Assembly: GCF_001512305.1 (NCBI RefSeq)
Contig: NZ_LNUT01000005.1
Location: 1,213,774 to 1,277,773, forward strand
Direction: 5' to 3'
Source of the DNA: Arthrobacter sp. EPSL27
GTDB taxonomy: Bacteria; Actinomycetota; Actinomycetes; Actinomycetales; Micrococcaceae
DNA: 64,000 nucleotides
The notes below the pieces were generated by a model. It saw only the letters and a list, made by a program, of their open reading frames with translations, searched no databases and was not told the DNA's origin. Position numbers and translations under genes: made by a program. Shown one piece after another: positions 42,066-50,337 of the stretch (positions within the stretch are counted from its first letter, which is position 1; the number at the start of each line of letters is the position of its first letter).

Positions 42066-43262
42066 TTGAACCAGAACGCCAACGTCCCCGTCATCCTCAG
42101 CGGCGCCCGGACCCCCTTCGGCCGCTTCCGTGGCGGCCTCACGCCCTTCTCCTCCAGCGAACTCGGCGCGCACGCCATCCGCTCAGCGCTGGAGCGGGCC
42201 GGCGTCGCCCCGCAACAGATCGACGCGGTCATTGTCGGGCAGGTCATCCAGGCCGGCGCCGGGCAGGGCCCGGCACGGCAGGCAAGCCTGGCCGCGGGCA
42301 TCGGCTGGGACGTGCCCACCGTGACCATCAACAAGCTCTGCCTCTCCGGGCTCACCGCCGTGATTGACGCTGCCCGGATGATCCGCGCGGGGGAAGCGGA
42401 CTTCATCGTTGCGGCCGGCCAGGAATCGATGACCAACGCCCCGCACCTGGTCCCCGGGCTCCGCGCCGGCGTCGTCATCGGGGAGGCTCCGATGCTCGAC
42501 TCGCTGAACCACGACGGGCTGCAGGATCCGGTCAGCGGCAAATTGATGGGCGAAGCCACCGACGCCGGGAACGCCGAGCGCGGCATCACCCGCGAAGCGC
42601 AGGACGCCGTGGCCGCCCGCTCCCACCAGCGGGCCGAAGCGGCCCGCGCCGCCGGGGTCTACGCCGAGGAAATCGCCCCGATCGAGGTGCCGCAACGCAA
42701 GGGGCCCGCACTGGCCCTTGAACACGACGAAGGTATCCGGCCGGACACCACGGCCGAATCCCTGGCGCAGCTCCGTCCCGCGTTCTCCAAAGCGGACACG
42801 GCCACCATCACCGCAGGGTCCTCCTCCCCGCTCTCTGACGGCGCCGCCGCCCTGGTGATCGCCAGCAAAGCAGCCGCCGAGGCGGCAGGGCTCGAGTGGA
42901 TTGCCGAAATCGGCGCCCACGGCCAGACAGCGGGACCGGACGGATCCCTGCATTCCCAGCCGGCCCGCGCCATTGAACTCGCCCTCAAACGTGAAGGCCT
43001 CTCCGCGAAGGAACTCGACCTCGTCGAGATCAACGAAGCCTTCGCGTCCGTGCTCCTCCAGTCCGCCCAGGACCTGGGCCTCGACCCGGAGGACATCAAC
43101 GCCGAGGGCGGCGCCATCGCCCTCGGCCATCCGGTCGGGGCCTCGGGCGCCCGCCTGGTGCTGCATCAGGCGCTGGCGCTGAAGCGCCGCGGCGGGGGCA
43201 CCGGCGTCGTCGCGCTCTGCGGCGGCGGCGGCCAGGGCGACGCCCTGATCCTGAAGGCATAA
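42066..43262 (+). CDS. Acetyl-CoA C-acyltransferase (thiolase)
   Basis: A 398-residue thiolase. The acyl-accepting C92 lies in NKLCLSGL, H355 in ALGHPVGASGARL, and the second cysteine C385 in VALCGGGGQGDA. All catalytic positions are present. The reaction is thiolytic cleavage, or the reverse condensation, of 3-ketoacyl-CoA. TTG 42066 was chosen because AAAGGACC lies seven bases upstream and translation starts with the conserved VPVILSGARTPFGR region. It is the second gene of the operon, 41 bases after the dehydrogenase. No enoyl-CoA hydratase or hydroxyacyl-CoA dehydrogenase accompanies it. Confidence 0.92.
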   Translation: MNQNANVPVILSGARTPFGRFRGGLTPFSSSELGAHAIRSALERAGVAPQQIDAVIVGQVIQAGAGQGPARQASLAAGIGWDVPTVTINKLCLSGLTAVIDAARMIRAGEADFIVAAGQESMTNAPHLVPGLRAGVVIGEAPMLDSLNHDGLQDPVSGKLMGEATDAGNAERGITREAQDAVAARSHQRAEAARAAGVYAEEIAPIEVPQRKGPALALEHDEGIRPDTTAESLAQLRPAFSKADTATITAGSSSPLSDGAAALVIASKAAAEAAGLEWIAEIGAHGQTAGPDGSLHSQPARAIELALKREGLSAKELDLVEINEAFASVLLQSAQDLGLDPEDINAEGGAIALGHPVGASGARLVLHQALALKRRGGGTGVVALCGGGGQGDALILKA

Positions 43263-43285
43263 CCATCCCTACGAAGAAGCAGGCC

Positions 43286-44839
43286 ATGAACACCACCACC
43301 CCCGCAGAGGGCTTCGGCACCATCTCCGTCGCCGCCATCCTGGCCGAGTCCGCGCGCCGGACGCCGGACCGCACCGCCCTGATCGTCGGGGACGAGGAAA
43401 CCAGTTACGCCGAGCTCTGGCGTGGGACCTGCGCCTACGCCGGGGCCCTGCGGGCACGCGGCATCGGGCCAGGGGACGCCGTCGCCGTGCTGATCCCCAA
43501 CGTTCCGGACTTCGCCCGGGTCTACTACGCCATCCTGTCGCTGGGCGCCATCGTGGTGCCGGTGCACGCCCTGCTCAAGGCACGAGAGATCGACTACGTG
43601 CTCCGGGACAGCGGCGCCGGGATGCTGATCTGCGCCGCGCCGCTCCTGACGGAAGGCGCCGCCGGCGCCGCCAGTGCCGGCGTCGAACTCCTGACCGTGA
43701 TGGCACCGGACGACGGCGGCCCGCTGCCGCGGCTGGAAGCCGAAGCCGCCGCGGCCGAGCCGATCACCACCTATGTCCCGTGCCGGCCCTCGGACACCGC
43801 CACCATCCTGTACACATCCGGAACCACCGGCAAACCCAAGGGCGCCCTCGGCACGCACTTCGCTCTGGTGGAACAGACGTCCGTGATCCTGACGTCCGTC
43901 ATGGACTTCAAACCGGGCGACGTCCTCTTCGGCGGGCTCCCGCTCTTCCACACCTTCGGCCAGACAGTGGTCCTCAACGCCGGGCTGCGGGCGGGCGTCA
44001 CCATCGTGCTGATGCCCCGCTTCAGCGGCGAGGGAGCCCTCCAGCTGTTGGCCAGGCACCACGTGAACGTCTTCCTCGGGGTGCCCACCATGTACGTGGC
44101 GCTGCTGGAAGCGGCCAAGACCGTGGACGTCCAGCCGGACGCCCTCCGCTACGGCATTTCCGGCGGGGCGTCCCTCCCGCTGGCCGTCATGGACAAGTTC
44201 CGGGACGTATTCGGCGTCGACATCCACGAAGGATACGGGCTGACCGAAACTTCCCCCGTCGCTGCGTTCAATCACGTCGGCACCCCGCCCCGGCCCGGCA
44301 CCATCGGCACGGCCATCTGGGGTGTCGACATTGAGATCGCCCGCGCCGAAACGGCCGAAAGCGTCGAGCTGCTGCCCGCGGGCGAACTGGGCGAGCTGGT
44401 CATCCGCGGGCACCTGCTGATGAAGGGCTACCTGAACCGGCCGGAAGCCACCGCCGAGGCAATCGTCGACGGATGGTTCCGCACCGGGGACCTGGGGACG
44501 AAGGACGACGACGGGTACCTCACCATCGTTGACCGCAAAAAGGACATGATCATCCGCAACGGCTACAACGTCTACCCGCGCGAGGTGGAGGAAATCCTGC
44601 TGACCCACCCGGAGGTGGTCAGCGCCGCCGTCTACGGGATCCCGCACGAGGTCCACGGCCAGGAAGTCGCGGCCGCGATCGTGCTGGATGCGGGAGCCTC
44701 CGCCACCGAGGCCGGGCTGATCGAGTTCGCCAGCTCACAGCTCGCCGCGTACAAGTATCCGCGCGTCATCCGGCTGCTCGAGGAGCTCCCCCTCGGGCCG
44801 AGCGGAAAGATCCTCAAGCGGAGCCTGGCCACGGGCTGA
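43286..44839 (+). CDS. Fatty-acid/carboxylate-CoA ligase (AMP-binding)
   Basis: A 517-residue ANL-superfamily enzyme that activates a carboxylic acid to its CoA thioester through an acyl-AMP intermediate. The P-loop-like motif YTSGTTGKPKG starts at residue 176, HEGYGLTETSP is the A5 motif, and WFRTGDLGTKDDDGYLTIVD and the DRKKDMIIRNGYNVYPREVE hinge are present, with K near the C-terminus in PSGKILKRSL. It ends the dehydrogenase-thiolase-ligase operon, 23 bases after the thiolase. The class suggests medium- or long-chain acids, but aromatic or branched acids cannot be excluded. Confidence 0.92.
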   Translation: MNTTTPAEGFGTISVAAILAESARRTPDRTALIVGDEETSYAELWRGTCAYAGALRARGIGPGDAVAVLIPNVPDFARVYYAILSLGAIVVPVHALLKAREIDYVLRDSGAGMLICAAPLLTEGAAGAASAGVELLTVMAPDDGGPLPRLEAEAAAAEPITTYVPCRPSDTATILYTSGTTGKPKGALGTHFALVEQTSVILTSVMDFKPGDVLFGGLPLFHTFGQTVVLNAGLRAGVTIVLMPRFSGEGALQLLARHHVNVFLGVPTMYVALLEAAKTVDVQPDALRYGISGGASLPLAVMDKFRDVFGVDIHEGYGLTETSPVAAFNHVGTPPRPGTIGTAIWGVDIEIARAETAESVELLPAGELGELVIRGHLLMKGYLNRPEATAEAIVDGWFRTGDLGTKDDDGYLTIVDRKKDMIIRNGYNVYPREVEEILLTHPEVVSAAVYGIPHEVHGQEVAAAIVLDAGASATEAGLIEFASSQLAAYKYPRVIRLLEELPLGPSGKILKRSLATG

Positions 44840-44842
44840 CAA

Positions 44843-44872
44843 CCCCCTGGGAAGGTGGGGGCGGGCGCCCGC
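44843..44872. terminator. GC-rich palindromes between convergent genes
   Basis: CCCCCTGGGAAGGTGGGGG is followed by the perfect 12-bp palindrome GCGGGCGCCCGC at 44861-44872. They lie between the ligase stop and the end of the convergent GPP34 gene. A bidirectional terminator is likely, although no T-run is present. Confidence 0.4.
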
Positions 44873-44909
44873 GGATCGTTGCGCCAGCCCTCAGCGATGC
44901 CCGGCACCG

Positions 44910-45701
44910 TCAGATGCCGGGTTCCTCTTCCTCCGCCAGCCGGATCATGCGCAGCTCGTCCTCCACCGCACGGGCAGGCCAGTAGTCCTTCGCCAGCTCG
45001 CTGGCCCGGACCTTGTCCGCCTGCGGTACCAGCCTGCCGAGCAGCCCGGCTGCCTGGAGCAGGGCGATCAGCGCGGTGGTCCTGGCATCCGGGGCCTCCG
45101 CAGCCGGCGCCCCGGCCGCAGCCTCGGCAGGGGGAACCGCCCCGGCGTCGGGTGTTGTGGCGTCCGGCGCACCGGCGGCGGCCGCCGTGGCGTCGGCTGC
45201 CGCAGGTTCCGACGGCGCAGGTTTCGAGGGCGCCGGGTTCGAAAGTGTTGGGCCCAGTGCCGCTTCAATCTTCTGCAGCAGCGCCGCCTCCGGGGCGTGG
45301 TCCTTCTCCGGGTAGCGCACGCTCCGGAACACGCCCAGGTGCTTCTCGCCGACGTGTTCCACGATGCCCCGCGCCGCCATCCCCTCGTAGACCCGCTGCA
45401 TCTCAGCGCGGCCCTCCAGCATGGAGACCCACCGCTTGGGCGTGTGCGGCCGGGATTTCCCGCGGATAAGCTCCAGCTCGTGCTGCAGCTCGGTCTGCGG
45501 CTCCTCGCCGGTGGCCCTGACGTGCTTCCCCTGCAGCCCGATGGCGCCGATCAGCTCCAGCTCGGCCAGGATCGCGCCGGCCAGAGTGGTCCGGAGGGCG
45601 AACATGGGCACCTCAGGGGTGCCGTCGTCGTCGTTCGTGGCAAGAAGGAGGAAAGCCTGGGGAAGGTTCAGCTCCGCCGTCGTCGGCGTTTCAGTGTCCA
45701 T
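44910..45701 (-). CDS. GPP34 (GOLPH3/Vps74-like) protein, copy 2
   Basis: A 263-residue paralog of the protein at 13211-14053. The N-terminal core is highly similar (LNLPQAFLLLATNDDDGTPE, then LELIRGKSRPHTPKRWVSML, and VFRSVRYPEKDHAPEAAL). The end block PDARTTALIALLQAAGLLG is also shared, while the Ala/Pro linker between them has diverged. ATG 45701 was chosen because its sequence (MDTETPTTAELNLPQ) aligns with the start of copy 1. The function of bacterial GPP34 proteins is unknown. It diverges from the DUF2945 gene. Confidence 0.85.
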   Translation of the reverse strand: MDTETPTTAELNLPQAFLLLATNDDDGTPEVPMFALRTTLAGAILAELELIGAIGLQGKHVRATGEEPQTELQHELELIRGKSRPHTPKRWVSMLEGRAEMQRVYEGMAARGIVEHVGEKHLGVFRSVRYPEKDHAPEAALLQKIEAALGPTLSNPAPSKPAPSEPAAADATAAAAGAPDATTPDAGAVPPAEAAAGAPAAEAPDARTTALIALLQAAGLLGRLVPQADKVRASELAKDYWPARAVEDELRMIRLAEEEEPGI

Positions 45702-45771
45702 ACGAACATCGTGGCGCAGCCGGGCAGCCACCACAATGGAAAACAGGCGGAGGATACGCAATAAAGATCAT

Positions 45772-45783
45772 CATGCTTACTAT
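45772..45783 (+). promoter_or_regulatory. Promoter element shared with glgX
   Basis: CATGCTTACTAT at 45772-45783 is identical to 12 bases at the glgX promoter. TACTAT (45778-45783) would serve as -10, giving a leader of about 53 bases before the DUF2945 start. Confidence 0.5.
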
Positions 45784-45842
45784 TGAGGCTCCGGAGGCCG
45801 TCCATGCGCGGACTGCCGGGGCCGGCTATCCAAGGAGCACCG

Positions 45843-46061
45843 ATGTCACTGAGCAAGTCATTGAGCAAGGGCACACCCGTGGAATGGAACACGCCACAGG
45901 GCACCACCCACGGCAAGATCGTGGAGAAGAAGGTCAAGGACTTCGAGCTGGACGGCAACACCCACCGCGCCAGTGAGGACGAGCCGCAGTACGTTGTGGA
46001 GTCCGACAAGACCGGCGCCCGGGCCGCGCATAAGGCCTCCGCCCTGACTGAGAAGAAGTAA
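45843..46061 (+). CDS. DUF2945 (HVA1/TUDOR-like) small protein
   Basis: A 72-residue basic protein. It has the DUF2945/hypervirulence-associated TUDOR pattern: KGTPVEWNTPQGTTHGKIVE, then YVVESDKTGARAAHKASAL. ATG 45843 is supported by AGGAG seven bases upstream. The SQR-like oxidoreductase starts four bases after its stop, so they form an operon. Its promoter carries the same 12-mer as glgX. The biochemical role is unknown; the fold suggests binding to nucleic acid or protein. Confidence 0.85.
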   Translation: MSLSKSLSKGTPVEWNTPQGTTHGKIVEKKVKDFELDGNTHRASEDEPQYVVESDKTGARAAHKASALTEKK

Positions 46062-46065
46062 CTCC

Positions 46066-47262
46066 GTGGCCGGGCAGCACTATGAAGTCCTCATTGTCGG
46101 CGGCGGCAACGCCGGGATCTCCTTGGCTGCGCGTCTCCGCCGCTATGGGGTGAAGAATGTGGCCGTCGTGGAGCCCGGGGACACCCATTATTACCAGCCG
46201 CTGTTCTCCCACATCGCCGGCGGGAGGGCTACGGCGTCGGAAGCCGTCCGGCCCCAGAACGCCGTCATGCCGGAGGGCGTGAACTGGATCCGGGACACCG
46301 CGGCGGGCATCGACCCGGCAAACAATTCGGTGTCGCTGGCCTCGGGCGGCCAGCTGCGGTACGGCCATCTGGTGGTCTGCCCCGGCCTGCAGCTGGACTG
46401 GGACAAGATCCCGGGCCTGGAGGACGCTGTCCACTCCCCCGCCGGTGCGTCCCACTACGAGTTCGCCCTGGCGGCCAAGGCATGGGGGTTGCTCAGCGGG
46501 CTGAAGGCCGGGACAGCCGTCTTCACCATGCCCTCCGGCCCCATCAAGTGCGGCGGGGCCGCGCAGAAACCGATGTACCTTGCGTGCGACTACTGGCGGG
46601 AGCAGGGCGTCCTCCAGGACATCCGGGTGGTGATGGTGCAGCCCTACCCCACCGTATTCGGGGTGCCCGGCGTGGACGAGGAGCTGAACCGCAAGATCGC
46701 GGAGTACGGCATAGAGCTGCGGCTGAACAGTGAACTGGTGTCGGTGGATGCGCCCGCGCAGAACGCGCTGATCCGGACGGCCACAGGGGTGGCCGAGGAG
46801 CTGCACTACGACGTGCTCAATGCGGTGCCGCCGCAGTCCGCCCCGGACTGGCTCAAGGACACGGACCTGCCCGCGCCAGGCGACCCGGGCGGATTTGTGG
46901 ACGTGGATCCGCAGACCCTCCGGCACGTCCGATTTCCGAACATCTGGTCCCTGGGAGATGCCGCGGCCACCACCAACTCCAAGTCCGGCGGTGCGCTGCG
47001 GAAGCAGACCAAGGTCCTGGCCAAGAACCTGGTGGCCGCCCGGGACGGAAAGCCGCTGACGCAGAAGTACGACGGGTACTCCGTGTGCCCCTTCACAGTG
47101 TCCCGCTCGTCGGTGGTTTTCGCCGAGTTCGATGACCAGTACCGGCCCCAGCCGACTATTCCGAAAGTGCCGACGTGGAAGGAGAGCCGGGCCTCATGGG
47201 TCGTGGACCGCGACATCTTCCCCAAGGTCTACTGGAACCTGATCCTCAAGGGCCGCGCCTAG
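46066..47262 (+). CDS. Sulfide:quinone oxidoreductase-like flavoprotein
   Basis: A 398-residue FAD protein. The dinucleotide motif VGGGNAGIS is at residues 11-19. GPIKCGGAAQKPMYLACDYW holds C162, YSVCPFTVSRS holds C341, and SLGDAAATTNSKSGGA is the second FAD motif. The C162/C341 pair matches the two redox cysteines of type II sulfide:quinone oxidoreductases, which oxidise sulfide to polysulfide at the membrane. The C-terminus has amphipathic aromatic stretches (DIFPKVYWNLIL) suited to membrane contact. The GTG 46066 start is coupled to DUF2945. No persulfide dioxygenase or rhodanese gene is nearby. Confidence 0.82.
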   Translation: MAGQHYEVLIVGGGNAGISLAARLRRYGVKNVAVVEPGDTHYYQPLFSHIAGGRATASEAVRPQNAVMPEGVNWIRDTAAGIDPANNSVSLASGGQLRYGHLVVCPGLQLDWDKIPGLEDAVHSPAGASHYEFALAAKAWGLLSGLKAGTAVFTMPSGPIKCGGAAQKPMYLACDYWREQGVLQDIRVVMVQPYPTVFGVPGVDEELNRKIAEYGIELRLNSELVSVDAPAQNALIRTATGVAEELHYDVLNAVPPQSAPDWLKDTDLPAPGDPGGFVDVDPQTLRHVRFPNIWSLGDAAATTNSKSGGALRKQTKVLAKNLVAARDGKPLTQKYDGYSVCPFTVSRSSVVFAEFDDQYRPQPTIPKVPTWKESRASWVVDRDIFPKVYWNLILKGRA

Positions 47263-47343
47263 GCGCCTGCTCCGGGGAGACGGCACGGCCCAACAGGCAT
47301 AAGCTAAGCGGACTACGCCTCTTCCAGCACCGGGGAGCCTTTC

Positions 47344-47667
47344 ATGGACACTGAAACCGCCGACGTCGTCGACCATGACGTCACCACCATCACCTGCGTG
47401 TGCGGCAACACCGTCAGCAAAGACGGTCTGATCCAGTGCAACTCAGAGGGCATCCCTGTGCACAACGGAGAGGACACCCCCGTCCCGGCCGGACTGGCCC
47501 CCTGGCCGGCCGATGAGGACCTGCATACCCTGTGCCCCGCGTGCGGCCGCGTGTACCGGGACGCGGTCATCGAGGAAACAGGGACCGCGCCGGTCGCGTT
47601 CCGGGTGGACGTCGCCGAGGCCCGGATCGCCGAGGCCATCCGCGTTCATTGGAGCCTCAGCACGTAG
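47344..47667 (+). CDS. Small zinc-ribbon-like hypothetical protein
   Basis: A 107-residue protein of no named family. It contains TCVCGN and LCPACGR, giving two CxC or CxxC pairs about 45 residues apart, plus another Cys in IQCNSEG. The arrangement could form one zinc ribbon. Residues 80-107 are a predicted helix. GGGGAG lies about eight bases before ATG 47344. It sits between the SQR-like gene and an MFS transporter on the same strand, with separate promoters likely. Confidence 0.65.
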   Translation: MDTETADVVDHDVTTITCVCGNTVSKDGLIQCNSEGIPVHNGEDTPVPAGLAPWPADEDLHTLCPACGRVYRDAVIEETGTAPVAFRVDVAEARIAEAIRVHWSLST

Positions 47668-47713
47668 GGCCCGGGCACTGACGGGACGGCCTGCAGTCAT
47701 TACACTGGGACGC

Positions 47714-49108
47714 ATGACCGAGCAGGAACCGGGCCGGTCCGGGACCGCCGTCGACACCTCGCGGCGCAGTCCGGAACAGCGGTCCCGCACTTTCGCCGGG
47801 ATTCTGGTGAACACGGCCCTTGCCAACATCACCACCAGCTACCTCTGGTTCGCGCTGACCTTCTGGGTCTATCTGGAGACGCGGAACGTGATCGCTACCG
47901 GGGTGGTGGGCGGTGTCTACATGCTCCTGATCGCGCTGTCCAGCATCAGCTTCGGCACCTTTGTGGACCGCTACCGCAAGCTGGCGGTGATGCGCTTCGC
48001 TGCCGCCTTTACCCTGATGATGTTCGTGCTGTCCGGGGTTATGTTCCTTCTGACGCCGTCTGCACTGCTGCTGGACCTTGCCCGGCCCTGGTTCTGGATC
48101 TTCACCCTGATCATCCTGGTTGGCGCGGTGGTGGAAAACATGCGCAACATTGCCCTTTCCACCACGGTCACCATCCTTATCGAACCGGACCGGCGGGCCA
48201 ACGCCAACGGGCTGGTGGGAATGGTGCAGGGCCTGATGTTTATTGTCACCTCGCTGCTCTCGGGGCTCTCGGTCGGGGTGCTCGGCATGGGCTGGACGAT
48301 CGCGGTGGCCCTGGCGCTCACGGCGCTGGCCTTCGCGCACCTGCTGACGCTGCGCATGCCCGAGGAGGTGCGCGCGGCAGCGACGGACGCGCACGGCGGC
48401 TTCGACCTGCGCGGTTCGATCGCCGCGGTGCTGGCCATTTCCGGGCTGTTCGCGCTGATCCTGTTCTCCACGTTCAACAACTTCATCGGCGGCGTCTACA
48501 TGGCGCTGATGGACCCCTACGGCCTGGAAATGTTCCCCGTGGAACTGTGGGGAGCGTACTTCGCCCTGGGCGCCACCGGATTCATCGTGGGAGGTGCATT
48601 GATCGGCAAGTTCGGGCTCGGCTCCAATCCGCTGCGCACCATGCTCATCGCGGTAATCCTGATGGGCGCCCTGGGTGCGGTGTTCACGCTGCGCGAGTGG
48701 GCATGGCTGTACATCGCCGGGATCTGGCTCTACCTGGTCCTGGTGCCTTTTGTCGAGGCCGCCGAGCAGACGGTCATCCAGCAGGTGGTGCCCCTGAACC
48801 GGCAGGGCCGCGTGTTCGGATTCGCCATGGCCTTCGAGTCGGCGGCGGCGCCGGTCACCGCGTTCCTCATCGCGCCGATCGCCCAGTTCTGGATCATCCC
48901 GTACGCCCGGTCTCCAGAGGGCGCCTCCCAACTGGCCCCGCTACTGGGCGAGGGCACCTCCCGCGGCATCGCCTTGGTATTCCTGGCCGCCGGGATCATC
49001 ATGTTCGCCGCCGCCCTGCTGGCCTTCCTGACCCCGGTCTACCGCCGCGTCTCGGCGACGTACGCGCGGACAACTGCCGAGGATCCGGGGAAGGCGCCCG
49101 CGGCCTGA
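47714..49108 (+). CDS. MFS transporter
   Basis: A 464-residue protein with twelve predicted membrane helices. The helix 2-3 loop reads FGTFVDRYRKLAVMRF, and NMRNIALSTTVTILIEPDRRANANG marks the helix 4-5 region, a pattern seen in the multidrug/macrolide (DHA3-like) branch. The N-terminus is a 25-residue polar arm. ATG 47714 was chosen over longer readings that overlap the preceding gene. The substrate is unknown. Confidence 0.85.
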   Translation: MTEQEPGRSGTAVDTSRRSPEQRSRTFAGILVNTALANITTSYLWFALTFWVYLETRNVIATGVVGGVYMLLIALSSISFGTFVDRYRKLAVMRFAAAFTLMMFVLSGVMFLLTPSALLLDLARPWFWIFTLIILVGAVVENMRNIALSTTVTILIEPDRRANANGLVGMVQGLMFIVTSLLSGLSVGVLGMGWTIAVALALTALAFAHLLTLRMPEEVRAAATDAHGGFDLRGSIAAVLAISGLFALILFSTFNNFIGGVYMALMDPYGLEMFPVELWGAYFALGATGFIVGGALIGKFGLGSNPLRTMLIAVILMGALGAVFTLREWAWLYIAGIWLYLVLVPFVEAAEQTVIQQVVPLNRQGRVFGFAMAFESAAAPVTAFLIAPIAQFWIIPYARSPEGASQLAPLLGEGTSRGIALVFLAAGIIMFAAALLAFLTPVYRRVSATYARTTAEDPGKAPAA

Positions 49109-49160
49109 GCCGGAACGGGTGGGCCCTCAGCCGGCGCCCGCGGTTTCAACCAGGTCAGCT

Positions 49161-49982
49161 TCATCGAGTCTCCGAGTGCAGCCTCTCCGCCTCCTGCCAG
49201 AACTGGTCCACGCGCGCATTCCACTCGTCCGGGACCTCCTGGAAGGGCTGGTGGGATTCCTCCGGCATCACCTCGAACTGTGCACCCGGGATGCGGCGCG
49301 CCACGTCCTCGCCGAGTTCCGGCCGGCTCATCGGGTCCACCCCGCCGGCCAGGACAAGGGTGGGCGCGGTGATCTGGCCCAGTCGGCTTGCCGTCGAGTG
49401 GACCATGAACGCGTCCAGGAACCTCAGAAAATCCCCGGTGGACTGCTGATACGGGAAGGCAAGAGCGCCCTCGATGATCTGGCCCACCATTCCGTTGTTG
49501 TGTGCCCGCGGGGTGTAGACGAGCAGGAAAAAGAACTCCAGGAATGCGCGCTCGTCCGGTGCCAGCTCGGCCTGCCAGTGGATGGACCGGGCCAGCGTCT
49601 TCAGGTACTGGTCCATCGCGGACCACGTGCTCTGCAGCACCAGGCTCCGCACCAGCTCCGGGTGCCGGAGCGCGAGTTCCTGCGCGATGATGCTGCCGCC
49701 GGAGAACCCCGCAACGTGTGCCGAGGAGATATCGAGTCCGCGCAGCACCCCGGCCGCGTCGTCCGCCATCGCTTCGACGGTGGGCTGGCCTTCCGGCATG
49801 GCCGTGCGCCCGGCACCCCGGTTATCAAACGCCGTCATCCGGTAGCGCTCCGCCAGCCCGTCCAGCTGGAACTGCCAGGACTCCACGGTGTCCCCCAGCC
49901 CGCCGATCAACAGCACATCCGGCCCCTCGCCGGCCTGTTCCGTCCAGATTTCCAGTTCGCCGGCTTTTACATGCCGCCCCAT
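49161..49982 (-). CDS. Alpha/beta hydrolase
   Basis: A 273-residue enzyme. The nucleophile elbow GFSGGS has S94; the oxyanion region is LLIGGLGDTVESW; the acid is in AGGVDPMS; and the catalytic His is in PEESHQPFQEVP. The FDNRGAGRT strand-turn is typical of esterase/lactonase-type members. ATG 49982 is backed by AGGAGGG about seven bases upstream. It diverges from the flavin oxidase across 355 bases, so the two may be co-regulated. Confidence 0.86.
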   Translation of the reverse strand: MGRHVKAGELEIWTEQAGEGPDVLLIGGLGDTVESWQFQLDGLAERYRMTAFDNRGAGRTAMPEGQPTVEAMADDAAGVLRGLDISSAHVAGFSGGSIIAQELALRHPELVRSLVLQSTWSAMDQYLKTLARSIHWQAELAPDERAFLEFFFLLVYTPRAHNNGMVGQIIEGALAFPYQQSTGDFLRFLDAFMVHSTASRLGQITAPTLVLAGGVDPMSRPELGEDVARRIPGAQFEVMPEESHQPFQEVPDEWNARVDQFWQEAERLHSETR

Positions 49983-50337
49983 GTCGACCCTCCTGTCTCG
50001 TTGGCCGCCGGCTGAACGGTCCCGCAACGCCGGCGGCGGACCGCGACCGGCAACCCCGCCGGGCAGCCCACTCGCAATCTACTCGCCTGGGTGCGGGGTG
50101 CCTAGGGCGGGCTGAAAGGACCGGCGGCCCAGCGGTGGGGACAAGCACCGGCAGTGTCCGCGGACCATTGTCCGGTGCCGCGGGCGAATCTATACTTTGG
50201 TCACCGCGAACCGTTCCAGTGCCCTGCCGGCTGGAAGTATCACCCTGCAGCGCCGACTCCGGCGAGATCAATTCCACTATTGGACCCCCAGTATCCAACC
50301 AGGGGCGCGAACCCCGTGGCACGGAAGCAGCAGATCA
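49983..50337. other. 355-bp divergent promoter region
   Basis: No gene is visible between the hydrolase and oxidase starts. The region holds the oxidase promoter described separately. It also has an inverted repeat TTGGA at 50280-50284 and TCCAA at 50294-50298, about 40 bases before the oxidase start, which may be an operator. The rest is GC-rich without clear structure. Confidence 0.4.
50168..50196 (+). promoter_or_regulatory. Promoter of the flavin oxidase gene
   Basis: TTGTCC at 50168-50173 and TATACT at 50191-50196 are separated by exactly 17 bases, a good housekeeping match. It would give a leader of about 135 bases. Confidence 0.6.
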
